From Streptomyces cavernicola (lineage in GTDB: Bacteria > Actinomycetota > Actinomycetes > Streptomycetales > Streptomycetaceae), in NCBI RefSeq assembly GCF_029968035.1, contig NZ_JASCIQ010000015.1, forward strand, positions 62,001 through 126,000: a stretch of DNA of 64,000 bases. The letters run 5' to 3'. Under the pieces are notes generated by a model that was not told where the DNA came from, did not search any database, and saw only the letters and a list, made by a program, of their open reading frames with translations. This document shows positions 61,702 to 64,000 of the stretch, in pieces (position 1 is the stretch's first letter; every line of letters starts with the position of its first letter). A program made the position numbers and the translations under genes.

Positions 61702-62637
61702 CTAAGGTCCCGTCGTCGGAGAGCCGGTCGGGCCGGCCGGGCCCTCTCCGACCGCCCGCAGACAGCTCCGGACGAAGTCCCTGACCACCGGGTTCTCGTC
61801 GTCCGCGGGGGCCCAGGCGACGCCGACCGAGGTGGGTGCGACGCCGTCGACCGGGACGTAGCTCACACCCGGCCTGGCGTAGAAGCGGGCCGCCGACGCC
61901 GGGGCGAGCGCGACCCCGTAGCCGTTGGCGATGGCGCTCAGCCATTCGTCGGGCTGGTCGGTGACCGCGCCGATCTTCACCGGGCGGTCGGCGGGCCGGG
62001 CCTCGACCGCGAGCCAGTAGTCGCAGAACGGCCCCGTCGTGGGCGGGGCGGCGATGAACGGCTCGTCCCACAGCTCCCGGAAGTCGAGCCGGGCGCGCCC
62101 GGCGAGCGCATGCGTGGACGGCAGTACGGCGACCCGCTCCTCGGTGAGCAGCACCTCCACGCGGTACGTGTCCTGGCCCGGGAACGGCAGCCGGAGCAGG
62201 GCCGCGTCCACCTCGCCGTCGGCGAGCCCCGCCGTCGGGTTGGACCAGGCGGCCTGGCGCAGCTCGACCCGCAGTCCGGGCCGGCGGCGGCCGAAGTCGG
62301 CGACGATGTCCTGCGTGGCCTCGTTGGCGGCGCTGGCGAGGAACCCGACGCGCAGCACCCGCGCCTCGGCCCGCCCGGCGCTGCGGGTCTCGCGTACGGC
62401 GGTGTCGACGGCGGCGAGGACGTCCGGGGTGCGGGCGGCGAGGGCGCGGCCCGGTCCGGTGAGGGCCATGCCGGCGCGGGAGCGGGTGAAGAGCCGCACG
62501 CCGAGGAGCTGCTCAAGTTGCTTGATCTGCTTGGTCAGAGCGGGCTGGGAGACGTAGAGGCGCTCGGCGGCGCGGGTCAGGTTGCCCTCCTCGGCCACGG
62601 CGGCGAAGGAGCGCAGCAGACGCGAGTCGACATCCAT
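61702..62637 (-). CDS. LysR-family transcriptional regulator
   Basis: Encodes 311 aa. The N-terminal HTH is LRSFAAVAEEGNLTRAAERL, then YVSQPALTKQIKQLEQLLGV. The effector domain (about 95-295) has VLRVGFLASAANEATQDIVA, WSNPTAGLADGEVDAALLRL and YGVALAPASAARFYA. It is divergent from a DoxX-like gene 107 nt away, the usual arrangement of a LysR regulator and its target. Confidence 0.92.
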   Translation of the reverse strand: MDVDSRLLRSFAAVAEEGNLTRAAERLYVSQPALTKQIKQLEQLLGVRLFTRSRAGMALTGPGRALAARTPDVLAAVDTAVRETRSAGRAEARVLRVGFLASAANEATQDIVADFGRRRPGLRVELRQAAWSNPTAGLADGEVDAALLRLPFPGQDTYRVEVLLTEERVAVLPSTHALAGRARLDFRELWDEPFIAAPPTTGPFCDYWLAVEARPADRPVKIGAVTDQPDEWLSAIANGYGVALAPASAARFYARPGVSYVPVDGVAPTSVGVAWAPADDENPVVRDFVRSCLRAVGEGPAGPTGSPTTGP

Positions 62638-62743
62638 GCCGTCAGGTTATGGATGCAGGTATTGGACGGCCAGACGGGGGTGGGGCGAGGGTCGAGACAC
62701 GGGGCCGCCGCTGTGGTCCGCGCAGAGCCGGAAGGGCTGAGCC

Positions 62744-63097
62744 ATGTTTCTCGCGTACGTCGTCGTCACCGTCTTCACCGCCCTCGTCGTCGGAGCGATC
62801 GGGGTGCTCGATCTGCGTCGCGCTCCTGCCGTCCTCGAAACCTCGGCGGCGGTGAACGTGCCCGTCTCGTGGGTCGCGCCGCTCGGGGTGCCGAAGGTCG
62901 CGGCCACGGGCGGGCTGCTCCTGGGGCTCGCGGGCTGGCGCTGGCTGGGCGTCGCTGCGGGGGTGGGGCTTGTGCTGCTCTTCGTCGGCGCGGTGCTGAC
63001 GCATGTCCGGGCCCGCGTGTACTCCACGATGTGGGCCCCTGCCGTGCTCCTGGCGCTCTCGGCGGTGACGCTGTGGCTGGGCGTCGGGGCCTCGTAG
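62744..63097 (+). CDS. DoxX-like membrane protein
   Basis: Encodes 117 aa with four membrane helices. The DoxX-family pattern is VLETSAAVNVPVSWVAPLGV, PKVAATGGLLLGLAGWR and LTHVRARVYSTMWAPAVLLA. Members are small quinone- or redox-linked membrane proteins of unclear role. It is probably controlled by the divergent LysR regulator. Confidence 0.85.
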   Translation: MFLAYVVVTVFTALVVGAIGVLDLRRAPAVLETSAAVNVPVSWVAPLGVPKVAATGGLLLGLAGWRWLGVAAGVGLVLLFVGAVLTHVRARVYSTMWAPAVLLALSAVTLWLGVGAS

Positions 63098-63107
63098 CGC
63101 GGACGCG

Positions 63108-64000
63108 TCAGGCGACCGATCCGATGCGTCCCGTGGGCGGCTCCTGGCCGTCGTGGTGGATCGGGGTGTGCGCGCCGGTGAGGGAGACGCCGCTGCCGCC
63201 GCGCCGGTTCGCCACGATCTCCGAGGCGATGGACAGGGCCGTCTCCTCGGGCGTACGGGCGCCGAGGTCGAGGCCGATCGGGGAGCGCAGGCGGGTCAAC
63301 TCCAGCTCGGAGACGCCGACTTCGCGCAGCCGGCGGTTGCGGTCCTCGTGGGTGCGGCGCGAGCCCATCGCGCCGACGTACGCCACGGGTAGGCGCAGGG
63401 CGAGTTCGAGCAGGGGGACGTCGAACTTGGCGTCGTGGGTGAGGACGCAGAGGACGGTGCGGGCGTCGATGCCGCCGGCCTCGTGCTCGCGCTGCAGGAA
63501 CTTGTGCGGCCACTCGACGACGAGGTCGTCGGCCTCGGGGAAGCGGGTGCGGGTCGCGAAGATCGGGCGGGCGTCGCAGACGGTGACGTGGTAGCCGAGG
63601 AACTTGCCCATGCGGACGAGTGCGGAGGCGAAGTCGATGGCGCCGAAGACGATCATCCGGGGTGCGGGCACGGAGGACTCGACGAGCAGGGTGAGGGGGC
63701 GGCCGCAGCGGGAGCCGTCCTCGCCTATCCCGACGGTGCCGGTGCGGCCCGCGTCAAGGAGGGCCCCGGCCTCGGCGGCCGCGGTGCGGTCGAGCTCGGG
63801 GTGGCCGCCGAAGCCGCCCTCGTACGTCCCGTCGGGGCGTACGAGGAGGGCTCGGCCGAGCAGTTCGGACGGGCCGTCGGTGATCCGCGCGACCGCCGCC
63901 GCCTCACCAGAGGCGGCGGCGGCCAGCGCGGCCGCGAACACTCCCCGTCCCGGAGCGTCCGCGGGTACCGGGGTGACGAGGATGTCGATGATTCCGCCGC
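63108..64000 (-). CDS. XdhC-family protein, start beyond the window
   Basis: The visible part is about 297 aa and continues past 64000 (first codons seen read GGIIDILVTPVPADAPGRG). The N-terminal half is XdhC/CoxI-like; the C-terminal half is its Rossmann domain (PRMIVFGAIDFASALVRMGK, CVLTHDAKFDVPLLELALRL, YVGAMGSRRTHEDRNRRLRE). XdhC delivers sulfurated molybdenum cofactor to xanthine dehydrogenase, which would feed urate to the uricase; whether dehydrogenase genes lie beyond the window is unknown. Confidence 0.88.
   Translation of the reverse strand, partial: GGIIDILVTPVPADAPGRGVFAAALAAAASGEAAAVARITDGPSELLGRALLVRPDGTYEGGFGGHPELDRTAAAEAGALLDAGRTGTVGIGEDGSRCGRPLTLLVESSVPAPRMIVFGAIDFASALVRMGKFLGYHVTVCDARPIFATRTRFPEADDLVVEWPHKFLQREHEAGGIDARTVLCVLTHDAKFDVPLLELALRLPVAYVGAMGSRRTHEDRNRRLREVGVSELELTRLRSPIGLDLGARTPEETALSIASEIVANRRGGSGVSLTGAHTPIHHDGQEPPTGRIGSVA

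Overview
The window reads as chromosomal DNA of a Streptomyces or close relative. GC is very high with strong GC bias at third codon positions. GTG starts, 1-4 bp ATGA/GTGA gene overlaps, ATP-binding/XRE/DUF397 gene sets, an mce operon and GC-rich intergenic repeats all fit that genus. Species cannot be named from the sequence alone.

Layout. 1-4.1 kb: start of a glycosyltransferase, an unknown coiled-coil membrane protein, a secreted polysaccharide-lyase-like protein, a nitrilase-family enzyme with less GC-biased codons, and a frameshifted IS5-family transposase. 4.2-9.8 kb: a sugar ABC importer (binding protein, two permeases), a 2-hydroxyacid dehydrogenase and a DeoR/LacI hybrid regulator. 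9.8-10.8 kb: a dense repeat block. 10.8-18.2 kb: purine catabolism on the minus strand, with two NCS2 purine permeases flanking an 8-oxoguanine deaminase-like enzyme, then uricase, hydroxyisourate hydrolase and OHCU decarboxylase, and a small HTH regulator with a thiamine-binding-like protein. 18.4-19.7 kb: a membrane-linked ECF-like sigma factor with a collagen-like N-terminus. 20.4-31.6 kb: a complete mce lipid-importer operon (ATPase, two permeases, six MCE proteins, two Mce-associated proteins). 31.8-38.5 kb: glyoxylate assimilation (hydroxypyruvate isomerase, tartronate-semialdehyde reductase, glyoxylate carboligase) with a catalase and a candidate structured RNA. 38.9-54.3 kb: mixed metabolism and regulation, including two acyl-CoA ligases, a GAF-LuxR regulator, a LysE exporter, a polar amino-acid ABC importer and an XRE/DUF397 pair. 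54.5-64 kb: a peptidoglycan-binding membrane protein, a second ATPase/XRE/DUF397 set, a PucR-type regulator, an M14 carboxypeptidase, a UspA protein, a LysR/DoxX divergent pair and the start-truncated XdhC gene.

How the parts fit. Urate is oxidised to allantoin with release of H2O2. Allantoin breakdown gives glyoxylate, which Gcl, Hyi and GlxR convert to glycerate. The catalase can remove the H2O2. The allantoin-to-glyoxylate genes are not in the window. Two regulatory links are visible. The uricase-operon promoter and the katA promoter share an 18-of-19 identical palindromic site over the -35 box. The hyi and gcl promoters share TTCCG-N5-CGGAA-like sites just downstream of their -10 boxes. 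The 13 kb sigma/mce block lies between the two halves of this pathway.

The most unusual material is intergenic. A mosaic repeat family recurs at seven places, always just after the 3' end of a gene, and one copy has grown into a 7-unit, 64-bp tandem array. A strongly folded segment with UUCG and GAAA tetraloops lies between katA and its apparent terminator. All functions are read from sequence; no database search was run.
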